The notes under the pieces are model-generated. The model was not told the DNA's origin. It made no database searches and was given only the letters and a program-made list of their open reading frames with translations. 64,000 nucleotides of DNA. Origin: Melastoma dodecandrum (taxonomy: Eukaryota > Streptophyta > Magnoliopsida > Myrtales > Melastomataceae). Positions 10,746 through 24,052 of the stretch are shown here, piece by piece. Both the position numbers and the translations under genes were made by a program. How positions within the stretch are numbered: the stretch's first letter is position 1; each line of letters opens with the position of its first letter. The DNA is taken from assembly GCA_029817715.1 (NCBI GenBank), contig JARUPY010000539.1, positions 4,501,501-4,565,500 of the forward strand, given 5' to 3'.

Positions 10746-11777
10746 TTAAGCCAGATCCTAAAACTGCAAAATCTTGAGGGCTAAAATGTAATTATATCCG
10801 CACTCTCCTTTTCTTCCCGTACCGACAACCCTCTCTCCGGCGATTGACGATTCCCTTCGTGGCGAGAATGCGGGGCGAAATGGGGGTGAATTTGGCTTCC
10901 GATCGCACCGCCGAAGGCCGAATCGCCCTCAAGGTGAGTGTTTTCGGTGGTTTTGACATGCTTTTTAGGGTTTAATTCGTGCGTCTGAAGCTGGGTGATT
11001 GTTACTTCAATTGTCGCCGGGGGAGCTCTTGGGATTCGTGATTTGTGTTCATTTCGAGTCGTGGGTCCGTTCGGTTAGGTGTGGGTTTTTCGAGCTGTGA
11101 TCTATGTTTCGGCCCCATTTTTGTGTCGTCGGATCTGTTGATTTGGCGTGGTCTCTTGATTTCAAGATTGCTTGCCACTTTTGTGAAGTGTGGTGCAGTT
11201 TATCCGTTTCTCGGGGTTATTGCTCGGTTCACCTGTCATAATTAGCTGGCCCAGCATTTTGTATTTGCGGCAAATGACCTTTACTCAAGTTGGCGTGCAC
11301 TCCCATTGTCAAAGAGCGACGACAGAGCGATGCAGAAATTTATCAATGATAAGTTAATTCAAAAAAAAAAAAACAAACACTTCAAGGAAAAGTATTCCGA
11401 TTTAGATATCGATGAACTTCAATCGTTTGACCAATGATATTCTGGGAATCAGAGTGATGTGTGGTTGGGGGTTGGTTTACGTGTTGTTTTTGTTGCGTCC
11501 AAACTTGGGACATGGCACTGTTAGATGGGAGTGCTTAGGCTTTGTTTGATAGTTTTCCCGAGGAAAGAAAATTGAGGGGGAAAGTGGTAAAGGTAGAGTT
11601 ATGTTACCTTCTGGATGTTCTCGCCTTAAGTTGAAAGTTGACCAAGTTTTCTACTGTTGATTATCCCTGAAAATGAGTCCACGTAGCTTTGATATACTGC
11701 AGTCTTTCTCTAACTACATATACAGAATCTGTTGAAGTTAGTTGTATTTAGCTGTTGATGTTGTAGCTTTTCTTTCC
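10746..11777. other. Spacer with a possible orphan first exon
   Basis: At 10868-10933 a GC-rich 22-codon frame starting MRGEMGVNLASDRTAEG ends exactly at AAG|GTGAGTG, a textbook donor. It is preceded by a CT-rich stretch. It looks like a 5' UTR plus first coding exon of a gene whose remainder is missing. I do not recognise the family, and it does not match the N terminus expected of RPT3, the pseudogene beginning 845 bp downstream. Confidence 0.35.
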
Positions 11778-13001
<1,224 letters not shown>

Positions 13002-16000
13002 TCGCATATGCTTTAGTTGTCTGTGCACAATGCTTAACGGGAACTCGTTGTTCTTCACTAACTTTTCTCGTCTGTCAAAATCACTAGTTTCGGACATTCA
13101 TGTATTGTAGAACACAAAATCGGTCAGGGAAGTGGCAGCCGGCGGAATCGTCCGTCTGACGGAGTTTACTAATCATAACCTTGTGAGTTTTAAGGAATCA
13201 AATCCCCCGTTCCTTTCTGACGCTCGTTGTGAAACTGACAACAGCACGCTTATTCACCTCGGAGTAAAAAATTTCTTTCGACTGAGCATTATCAGGGAGA
13301 GGGAGACCAACTTCTTCCAGTGGCTCCACACCATCCCCTTTTTCTTGCACGCCTTTTGCTGTGATTACAATCACTAACAATGACTGACGACAAGAGGAAT
13401 CCATAAACGGCCGCAACTATTGACCTTTCTCGAAAAATACCATGCTTTCATATGAGTTCCCTTGCTTTGTGTGCCCTCAGCTTTCTCCTTTGAACTTTAC
13501 CACTCCCTTTCGATCAACGAAAATAATGTAAGGATGTCTATGGGCATCCAATCTTACAAGTATCAAACTTCTATATATTCAGACTTATTCTCTAATCTGC
13601 GTGTATGAACGAACCTTCATGGATATGGGATATCAAAGCAGTTTTAAGGTCATTCTCTTTTACAGTAATCCCACGACCATTCAAAGTCAAACATTGTTTT
13701 AAGGCTTTTTGGTTTCGAGAATCAAATGAAGGAGACAGTAATTCATTTACCTAAGATTAGAAACCAATGAATAGCACAACACAAGGGCAGTTCGAATTTT
13801 TGAATGCCGGATTATATATGTCAAGTACTGTTATTATTGAGAGGGTTCGAGAAATTTTACTTGAACACTAGCGAGTCGTTCAAAGGAAAGTATCGAGTCG
13901 ACCCATGGCAAAGATCATCGTCGTTAGTGACCGGTCGGGATTGGAACAAGGATATTAAAATATGATAAAACCTAGAAACGTTATCATTCGATTGAAGATC
14001 GGCCATCGTCGTCTTCAGAATCGGTATCGTTGGATTTTTCCTATTTGTCATTATACGCTAAATAATGGACGAGGTTGAGATCTAGTGGCACTCACAGCAT
14101 CGTGACAAATACTGGCATGAAAATAAAACACTCTAGTATGTTGATAATTGAGCAATACTGCCAAATAATATGAACAATTGCGAGTCGCTGGGGTTCTTCT
14201 GAATGACCTTCGAAACGACCGACGGTGAAGAAACCCTCCAAGCAATCGTTCTTATTGTATACCAAACTCAAAGTGTGACACTAGAAAGAGTTTGAGGAAA
14301 CATTGAAAGAAATAAATATCTAACGAGTTAGTAAGAACTAATTAAAAGTATTGCCTGGCTCCTTCCTGTCTGCCATAATCCCACGACGACGAAAGTCGCC
14401 CTTTGCCCTCCCGATGCTTCTATAGATCATCTCCACAACCGTGACCTTTGGTATCTCAGGATCTTCGCTCTACCATACTGCCGACGACGCCACCATCCCA
14501 GACGTATGATGTAGTTCCCTCTCGACCCCTCCAATCTGGAGACTCGGTGGATATGCTCGATGGAAGCAGAAAGAAACAATGACCCGATTGACCTCCCCCT
14601 AGGAATAACAACATCAGCCATGGATTCCATCTCTCTATCGAAACCTTGCGGCTAGGAGAGAAAGATGAAGAAATCGTGTATTGGTGGTAGAGAGATGGAC
14701 TTAGGAATGTCTCTTTGAGGGTTTTTAAAATTTGTAGCGCAGGAGGAAAGGGGTAAAAGAAAACAAAAACTGCTTTTGGCACTTAACTTGGGCCGGTGAA
14801 AAAAAAAAGAAAAAAAAAACAACCTCCCCATTTCAACTTTCTCTTTGGTCTTTGTTCTAAACCCTGCAGAGGAAAGAAGAAGAAAACTCTTTCGATGAAG
14901 TGATTATCTTCTTATCTCGGTGACATTCAACACATGCTTAACCTAACCAAATTTGACTAAATGAATAGTAATAAGAAATATGGAGGTCCATCTTATGGAC
15001 AACGCTTCCGGAGGAACTAAGAGCGGATTTCTTTCCGGCCGGTGAGCATCGACGAAATCAGCTCACGAAAGATGGCATTAACCCAACTATATGTATAACG
15101 TGAACTAAATGGTCACTTATTTGTTATATGGGGTCCATTATATGGACAAAATGAGAACAGAAAGCGTGTGAACATGTGTTTTTGGATTCCGGTCAGTCAT
15201 TTCTTATGTGCTTTTGTTCCTTCTTTTGGACAGACTTCTCACATGATCCACAATAATCAACTTTATTGTCATTGGCAGAGTCAATGTTTTTAGGTTGTGT
15301 TAACACTAGATTTTTATTTATTTAAATTATGGGTTTTGTAAATCATTACATCTATTTCATAATAATTGTGTTCTTTTTTTTTCTAAAAGCCGGAAGTTTG
15401 GCAACCGGTCGGGGGTTACAATTTCCAAGCCTAAGAACAGAAGGTTGATTTAGAAACTTTTGTCAAAGTTCTGCCAAAAATATCTTAGAAAGAAAGCTGA
15501 CTAATTAACCAAAACCATTTCCCCTTTTCCATTAAGCGACAAGGCCTAGAAATTAGAATACTTCCACAAATAACATTAAACCCTTTCGTAATTCCATTTG
15601 AATTATGGCCCATGTGTAAGCAAGCTGTGGAGAATTTGTAGCCCTAATTGGGTAGTTTCATCGAATAGGGGCAAAATTATATGTTGGCCCAACTACTTTT
15701 TCCTTAGATTCTAAAAAGGTATTGTGGAATCAATATCTGGGCTTCTCGATTGCCTCATGGGTCCAATGTAAAAAGTTTAGTCTGGACTTGGGTTTTGGAA
15801 ACCATGTTTTCATGATTTAGTTTCCATGCGGAAAGGGACAACCGACAAAGTTAGAGTTTAGTAGGAATATCCGATATGGGAAATTATCATCATCGAATTA
15901 TCTCCCTTTGTTTGAAAATTTTAAAATTAAGAAAAAAGAATTATGTAGCTAGGAAAACATTTGCTTCAAACTTTTCAAATTTGATGTTGATGGGGAGATT

Positions 16001-17620
16001 AATTATTAGATACATTAATAATATAATCAAATGCATATCTTTTGATTTATATTTATCAAAAAGGATTTTATTTGATATTATTCGTTTGTGTGATTGATGT
16101 TGTTAGGGAAATCATTTGTTGGCCAACTTGATTTTTCCCTTTACACAATTAACTATGTCACTAACTAAAGTGGATTACCCGTTTAAAAGAAAAGAAGAAT
16201 GAAATATTGATGTGAATGTTGTACCCCTTTCCTCATTTGGTGGGCTTGACGCGTAAACCATTTCAAAATTTCAAGAGTTTGGTGGGATTATTAATTATTA
16301 ACAAAATTGAGATTACCCGATCATCCATCCCTTAACCATTGGAAAAAGAACAAATGACAGTGTCCTTACCTTCTCCCACTGTAATAACCCCTTTTTTTAA
16401 AAAAAAGGTTATAGATTTTATTTCATTTTGCTAGCAACTGTAACAAGGTGTTAGGGTCCTTTTGTTTGCATGGTATTGAATTTTAATTCATTCCTTTTTT
16501 CTTAAATTTCTCCCTCATTTGGTCTTGAAAGGTTGACTCCAATTACGAGCACATGGAGCCCTTTTGACCTTTCCAATGACAATACATTGGTAAAAACTTT
16601 TGGTTGAGTGTAAGCAAAACATATTTTTTTGCTTGCTCAAAACAATATAACTCCATGCAAGCGCGCATGTGAGGTTAGGCAGAGCAACTACTACTACTAC
16701 TAGCTAATGGTATTCTTGTTTTGGTTGGATGCACCAACTATAAATAAACCCCACATTTTTTAATCACATCTTTTCATCCAAAGTCTTGGTAATGGGATTG
16801 TTGGGGTACAACCCATATTTCTAAAAATAAATAAATAAATAATTAAAAGAAAAGAAACACCCATCTGATCAGGCTTCTTCATCATGCCCAAAGTTAGAGG
16901 AGGTAGTGGCTAATAATGCCCATCCTCATGGAAAGGCAACCTTTTTACATTGGTACGAAAGCAAATGTCACGATCTTTTTGGGCACTCCCCCAATTTCCA
17001 AATTTGTGGGGCTCCATGCATGATTCCCTCCCTCCCTCCCCTACCTGCAATCCTATTAAATGAACATGTCCATTTTGTAACAAAAAGCTTATGTTATAAT
17101 ATGAGGATGTAGCTAATTCCCTTTATAAGCCCCCTGCCTTTGGGGCAGGTCAGAGAGTCATGGGGGGCACTCTTGCCACAAATGTCAATACTTATCTCAT
17201 TTGATATAACCAAAAAATAAATAAATAAAAAGTGATGCGATCCTTTGCATGTTCCAACCACCCCATCCCCCCCAACCTAAAGTATGAGTCAACATTTTGA
17301 AATTTCTTTTTTATTGGACTCTGACTGACATTCGGTTCTGATGGTTAGTCGACCCAAAAAGTTCATCAAAAGATAATGTTTGGTTTGACAGACACATTAC
17401 AAGCATTTGAAAATTAGTGACAAACAACAACAAGGATCTTCCCTCCAATCTATTCACACTAGCAACATTACAAACATCCTTAATCTAGTGCTAGAAAGCC
17501 AAGCCAAGCCAAGCCACAAGCCAAACTTCCCAAACTAGGAGTTAAAACATGAGCAAACAACTAACAGGAGAACGTAGTCGAACAACGTTTTCGGGCACGG
17601 GGATTGTGACGCCCTGGGAC
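13002..17620. other. Long spacer, no gene recognised
   Basis: The stretch is AT-rich with short unconvincing frames on both strands (longest 108 codons, minus, 14456-14782). The last few hundred bases before 17620 should be the 3' UTR of the minus-strand receptor kinase and include a short AAGCC tandem run at about 17496-17516. No RNA gene or element end was identified. Confidence 0.45.
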
Positions 17621-20600
17621 TTAGCTGCTGAGGAGATCCGGGGGAGGCGATTGGTGTGTGATGGTTGGGTGTTCTGTGGTTGTTGATGCTTGAGGTGGTG
17701 AGGACCCGATCGTGATAATGGGATTCGGGCGCTCTGCGAGCATCTGGACGACCTCCCTCATGGTGGGACGTTCCACTGCCTGTTCCTCCACGCAGAGCAG
17801 AGCTACGTAGAACACATGGGTGACCTCCTGGATGGGGACCGAGGAGAGCCTCTGGTCGAGGATCTTGTGGACTTCGTCTTTGTTCCAGCCTGTCGTCTTC
17901 CGTACCCACTGGACTATGTCCACCCCATCACCAAACTCCCCAACCGGTCTCCGGCCGCTGACGAGCTCCAGCAGGACGACACCAAAGCTGTAGACATCAC
18001 TCTTTTCATCCACTTTGAGGGTGTATGCATATTCTGCACGAAACGCAAGGCACGACTTGTGATAAGGTCCAGACAAAAAAATAATAGAATCGTAACCGAA
18101 TTAAAAAGTTTTCGAGGCACGCAACCGGGAGCAATGTAGCCGTAGGAACCGGCGATCGCTGACATGCACTCGGATGCACCGGAATCCTGGAGGAACTTCG
18201 CGAGGCCGAAATCAGCCACGTGGGCTTCTAAGTTAGAGTCCAATAATATGTTGTTCGACTTCACGTCCCGATGGACGATCAGCGGAGAGCAGTCGTGGTG
18301 CAGATAGCACAACCCCTTTGCGGCCTCAAGGGCGATCTTGTACCTTGTCTCCCACAACAAATGCCCCCCTTTCTTTCCATGGAGTACTTCACCGAGGCTT
18401 CCGTTCGGCATATACTCGTAGACAAGTAGGTTAGTCTCATGGTTCGAGCAGAAACCGAGTAACCGGACAATATGCCGATGCCTTATCTTCCCCAGAGTTT
18501 GAATCTCGGCGTTGAAACCGTGATCGTGGGAAGAACCTCGGCTCATCGCAGCGAGCCGTTTGACGGCGACTAGATCCCCATTGGGCATCACTCCTTTGTA
18601 CACGATCCCGGCACCACCCTTCCCGATAATGTTATCCTCCTTCAAACAATCCAACAAATCGTCGCTCGTGAAATCTAGCCTCTGGAAAGCAGTCAACTTC
18701 CAAGCTCGTGCATTGCTCGCCTTCTTCAGGGAACGGGCCTTGATGATGGCTGCAATTGCGAACACGATTGAGCATAAGAGCAGCCCAATCACGAGCAACA
18801 GCTTCACTGAGGATGATAGATGTCCTTTTCCGTGCAGTTTATTGATGCCGTTGGTAGATGCATCAGAGCAAGGACCCAGGTATGGACCGCAGAGGTCAGG
18901 GTTCCCGAGGAATGAAGTGGAGTTGAAGTAGCTGAACTGGCCAGTACCTGGAACCAGGCCAGAGAGATTGTTGTACGAGAAGTCGACGGATGTCAAGCTC
19001 TGCATTGAGGCTATGGATGCAGGAATGCTCCCGTCCAGGTGGTTCCTCGATAGATTCAAGTAGTTAAGTATCCTCATGGTCGTGATATCATTCGGAATCT
19101 CACCAGAAAAATTATTTCGACTGAGGTCCACAAACGTCAGCGTCTTGCATTGACTGATCTCGGGGGTGATTTCCCCCGAAAAATCGTTATTACTGAAATC
19201 CATCTTCGAGAGCTGCTGCAGCCGCCCAATCTCCGGTGGGATCCGACCCAAGAACCTGTTCCCATTGAGGAGCAACTTTTGCACCCCGCTGAAGTTCCCG
19301 ATGGCCGCCGGCAACGGTCCACTCATCTTGTTGTTCGAGAGATTAATCTGTCCCAGGTTTGGAGCTGCAGAATCACCTACCACGAACTCCCCCTCGAGGT
19401 AGTTGTCCTGCAGCTCGACCTGAGTTAACATTGGCAATCCAAACAACCCAGTCGGGATTGACCCGTTGAAGAAATTGTCCCCCATCCGTAACCTACTCAA
19501 AGACCAGCATTTTCCTAAGGATTCCGGAATCGGACCGAAGAAGAAGTTCCCCAAAGTAATCAGAGTATGCAACTGGTTGCCTTCGCACAGATTGGGAGGC
19601 AAAACTCCATTCAACTTATTTGAGGAAACATCCAGGAGCTGTAAGTTACCGTTACTGCCGAGGTTAGCGGGGATGTTTCCAGTGAAGTTGTTCTCCCAAA
19701 GCTGTATCACCTCGAGTTGTGGCAACTCCCCTATGAACTCCGGGATCGACCCATATAGCCGGTTCCTGAACAGATTCAGCAGGGTCAGGTTCTTGAGATC
19801 GGCAAAGCTCGCCGGAATCTCCCCAGTAAGCAGGTTGTTGCTCAAATCCATGCTCTTCAGGCTTTGCAGCGTCCCAAGCTCTACCGTCAGCCCTCCAGAG
19901 AACAGGTTCACTTGGAGGAACAACGTATCGAGCTTCTGGAGCTTCCAGAGCTCCGGCGGGATCTCTCCAGAGAGCCCGCAGCTGGCGGCGTCGAGCCTAA
20001 CCAGCTCCGACAAGTTCCCGAGCTCAGGGGGGAGCCCGCCGTCGAACACATTGTAGTACCCAACGTAGAGCTCCCGGAGCCGTGACAAGTTCCCGAGCTG
20101 CGGGGGGATCGTTCCTGTTAGCTCGTTTCCAGAAAGAGCTAGATATTCAAGGGAGTCGCAGAGGGAGTATCCCACGGGGATGGGCCCAGAGAAGAAGTTG
20201 CCGCCGAGGTGGAGGTGGCGGAGGCGGCTTGGGAGTGGGGCTGGGGGCAGGGGACCGGAGAGGTTGTTGTTGTAGAGGTCGAGGGTGTGGAGGCTGGGGA
20301 GGGCAGCGAAGAAAGATGAGGGGAGGGAGCCGTCGAAGAGATTATTGGAGAGGTTGAGGAAGGCGAGGTGGGGGAGGAGGGAGAGGGAGGGAGGGAAGGG
20401 GGAGGAGAGGTTGAGGGAGGAGAGGTCGAGGGAGGCGACGCGGTGGCGGAGGGGGTCGCAGGAGACGAAGGGCCAGGAGCAGTGGGCGGTGGAGTTGGCG
20501 GGGGAGGGAGGGGTCCAGGGGGAGAGGGAGGAGGAGGAGTCGGAGACGACGGAGGACTTGAGCGCCAGGAGGGCCCGTTGCTCGGCGGCAGGGGAGGAGG

Positions 20601-20661
20601 AGGAGGCGGCGACGGAGGAGAAGAGGAGGAGGAAGATGAAGGGGGGTGGAAGGGATGGCAT
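17621..20661 (-). CDS. BAM/CLAVATA1-type LRR receptor kinase
   Basis: Two exons, 18126-20661 and 17621-18033, give 982 residues, close to BAM1-BAM3. These are plasma-membrane receptors for CLE peptides in meristem and vascular signalling. In order: signal peptide ([19 protein letters not shown]), LRRNT with CSWPFVSCD, about 20 leucine-rich repeats, a capping CGPYLGPC pair, one membrane helix ([22 protein letters not shown]), and a complete kinase. Kinase motifs are [25 protein letters not shown] and DFGLAKF. The APE motif is split by a 92-bp intron between Pro and Glu, the conserved position in this clade. The tail is Pro/Ser/Thr-rich. Start 20661 follows the signal peptide; the frame stays open 78 codons upstream. 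Assignment to BAM rather than CLV1 rests on the kinase sequence and the short tail. Confidence 0.92.
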
Positions 20662-23600
20662 TGTTTGGGGAAGTGAGGAGAGTGAGACAAAAGACAATGA
20701 GGCAGGCAGACAGACAGACAGATACAGAGAAGGGACAGGGGACGAGGAGGATTTCTTTTGTCTGTTAATGTAATGACAACGAAAGCAGGAGAAGAGGAGG
20801 AAGAGGAGGATGGCAAAAGTGTTTTCAACGGGGGGATTCCCGCTGTTTGCACATTTACTCGATTTCTTTTTCCCATTTTTTAGATTTTTGTCCATATTTT
20901 TTAAAAATTTGTACCAAATAATAATGCATGTTTGAGTATGGGTCAGATATTATTTCTTTCTTTTTTCTCTTTAATTGTATTGTACACACATTATATATCA
21001 ATTTTTAAACACCATTTAGTCCAATCCCACTCAAAAGACCAGTAGAGAGTTAACCAGACTTCATTTATTATTTAGCTTCCTTCTCTTTATACTATTCCCA
21101 ATGTCTCTCTGTACACTACTACATTTTGTCAGCAACCCCCTCCTCCTCAACTCAAAATATGCATTATATAATTCGATGTGTGTACTAAGATATAAAATGT
21201 TGTGTTTTTAATTAAAAGATATATCTTAACCATCTTTATTTGATTTACATTAATTGTATTTTACCACTATACTCTTTGTTTTAATTACCATTTTAAGTGA
21301 ACCAATCAAAACAATGTAATTAATTCTTAGCGTTTTCCATAGATAGAAAAAATGGATTTTAACATTACAAATTGTTACATTTAGGGAAAAAAAAAGGAAG
21401 ACTTTCATCCAATCATATATTTCCTTTCTTATTCATATTAAAAAAGAAAAAATTATCCCTAATTTATAACGTGGAAGTTTTCTTTTTTTAAATAAATGTG
21501 TTCAAAGAACAACTCTTAAGGGTATCCCATGTCGATCTTCGTGCCGTGATTAATTATTTATTTGTTTGGGTGTAGTCCCAATGTGTTCATGTGATACATT
21601 TTTTTTTTTTTAAAAAGGACAAGTTAATTTGATCAAATCGGAGAGTGTGATGTTGAATAATTAATTAATGGATGGGAGAGAATCAATGCCTCGTCTCCTA
21701 AAACAACGTGCCCTTTGGTCCACTTTTTATTTTGACTCTTGTTCAGTGCGTTCCATAATTACTACTGCCATCCACTTTGTATTTGTCATAAACTAGATGA
21801 CGATGCCCCTTTCTTCTTTTTATTTTTTATTTAAAAAAAAACAGAGAGATCAAACGATTAGTAGCGATATAAAGTACACACAATCTTATACTTAGTTATG
21901 AATTCCGACTTCGTTTAAAGATAATCCCAAACTTTGAAGGATTCGACCATCTGATATATGTCTTGTTACTAAAATATCGATAACTGTTTGTTCGTGATTG
22001 TTTTTTTACTTTGAGAATTTTTTGGAAGTTTTTTTTTGTATTGGACCAAATTCGTAATTTCAAATACCGTCTTTTAATCAAAGTAGTTATTTCGAACAAC
22101 GTACTTAATCAAATACCAAAAAAGGTTATTAAGTCTTCCAAAATCACTATTTGAAACTTTGATTTAACTAATTTTTTCTTTATAAAACCGTCATTTCAAA
22201 CGTATATTTAGAAAATTCATGAAATTGATCGCAATCATTTTTTAAAACTAACCTCGCTTATGCGCTGAACTGTTAAGAGAGCACGTCAGGCGAGCAAACC
22301 CGAAATGGACGCAAATCCAATAATTAGGCGAAAATCCCACATACAAAAAGATAAAGGAGGGGTGTGATTGTGATAATAGTCAAGTCGTGTTATCACTTTC
22401 GTTCGTTTCCTATTATTATCGGTGTAAACATAGCTCAAACTCAAATTGTGGAGAGTCGATCAACCTGTTTACTACTTCATCATTGATTGGCAATTCATCA
22501 TCCATCCATTCATTCCCCCAGCAATTTGTCCCCCACAAAAAGTACACATTATTATATTCTCCTTCTCCTCCTCCTCGTTCCACTAATGTTTTGTTTGTGT
22601 CACCACATGTAAGAACACAAAACACACAATCACACACGCATGTAATCATCATCACACCCCCCCCCCCCTCCCCCCTTGACTAAATTGGAAACATAAAATT
22701 TGATTGCCTCTGCCTCCTCCTATGCTCATCGAATCCGAATAGTAATCGATGGTTCCTCAATCAAAAAAAAAAAAAAAAAAGCAATTGGATTCCTCCATCT
22801 AGTGGTGGCATTGACCCCCCCAAAACATGTCTTTTGCATTGATTGAGAAAAGTTGTCACTGGCCTTTTCTCCATTAAGATCTTCTCTTTTGTTTTTTGTA
22901 TTTTGATTTAAGGGATCCAATGCATTCCTTTTGGTTTCCTCCAATTCAAGTTCAAAATGCTTCGAGGGAATTGATACTGTTTTTAAAGTACCCAAACTAA
23001 TACAATCTTAAGGAGCCGTGTCATGAAGGACGATGATGTATGAGCAGAGATGTGGATAAACTTAAAACTTCATGTCCAAAGCCCCGAAATTTGTCAGGAC
23101 CAGCTAAAAGTCGATTGGTGGAGGAGGACCATGTTTTGTTAATCCTACTTAATTTCAATTGGTCCAATTCGAGTGAATACCTCCCCTCCTCGAGTAGTCA
23201 ATTTTTTAACCCCCCAATCGACCCACAAAAACAGGTTCCCGCATTCATTATTATTGGTTGTGCTAATCTGGTTGGCTTTTTTTGATTTTGCATTCCCATT
23301 CCCATTTCCCTACATGTGGCTTTGAATAATCATGGGCCTATGAGATGTGGGCATCAAAGAGATCTTCTGGGCCCTTTGGCCCATCCCTTTCTCCTTTGCG
23401 AGGTCAATGTTAGTTAGTAGTCCAGAATTTGAGATAATGTTTGTGTATGCATGCAATGTTCATAAATTTGAAATCTCAACTCTTGATCCATCGCACTTTG
23501 CAGGATGGTATATGTATCCCATTGTCCCTACGCTTGTGCAGCCGCAAGGAATATGTATGCACCGAATCCAGGCCCGCCGTGTGAGTGTTCTCTCGGTTAC

Positions 23601-24052
23601 CACGCTTGTCCGAGAGGACTTAACGACATTTGGGGACTACGATGAAATAACTACAGATATTTGATGGACTGCTCTGTAATTTCCCTTCTTTTGTCGGCCG
23701 GCGACGAGGAAAGAAGAGAGGGGAGCGCCGAGGTTGTCGGCGATCGCCATTCTCGCCTGTACGGCTCATCGTCTCGGGGCTTTACCTTGACGACGAAATA
23801 AGGTTCTTCCTTTGTACCTTGATTTGTGTTGGTTCAGCTTGTTGGTGTGGTGGCTCGAGGAGATGGGCGGTGATGCTGGGTGGTTGTTTAGTTTCTGGGG
23901 ATGCTTGAAGGTGTTTGAGAAAGGGCATGGCGATTCTTTGACGAGTCGGAGTTGGAATGGGGAGTGATTGGTGTTTTTCTTGGGTGTTCTTGAGCTGAGC
24001 GGTGGGATGTTATTCTAACTGGTTGTATCTTTCACCCTGGATAAGTTTCAGG
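20662..24052. other. Divergent intergenic region between receptor kinase and U11/U12-59K
   Basis: The left end is the GA/CT-rich leader of the receptor kinase. The middle is AT-rich with homopolymer tracts, including a C-rich run near 22656-22676 and an A-run near 22761-22780. The right end (about 23690-24052) is GC-richer and looks like the 5' UTR of the plus-strand gene. That leader probably has a spliced intron, because AAATAAG|GTTCTTCC near 23800 and TTTCAG|G at 24050-24052 are plausible donor and acceptor. No other gene is supported. Confidence 0.5.

Noticed and set aside
14427..14782. Overlapping minus-strand frames of 67 and 108 codons
   Set aside because: No recognisable domain, no splice context, and the frames overlap each other. 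Treated as chance.
20082..20876. Low-complexity frames (Gly/Arg/Glu- or Pro/Ser-rich) on both strands over the receptor-kinase N terminus
   Set aside because: They are alternative-frame readings of GC-rich, Ser/Pro/Leu-coding sequence of the receptor kinase.
23347..23664. 105-codon plus-strand frame upstream of the U11/U12-59K gene
   Set aside because: No motif and no junction in phase with the downstream exons; it is probably chance in the upstream region.
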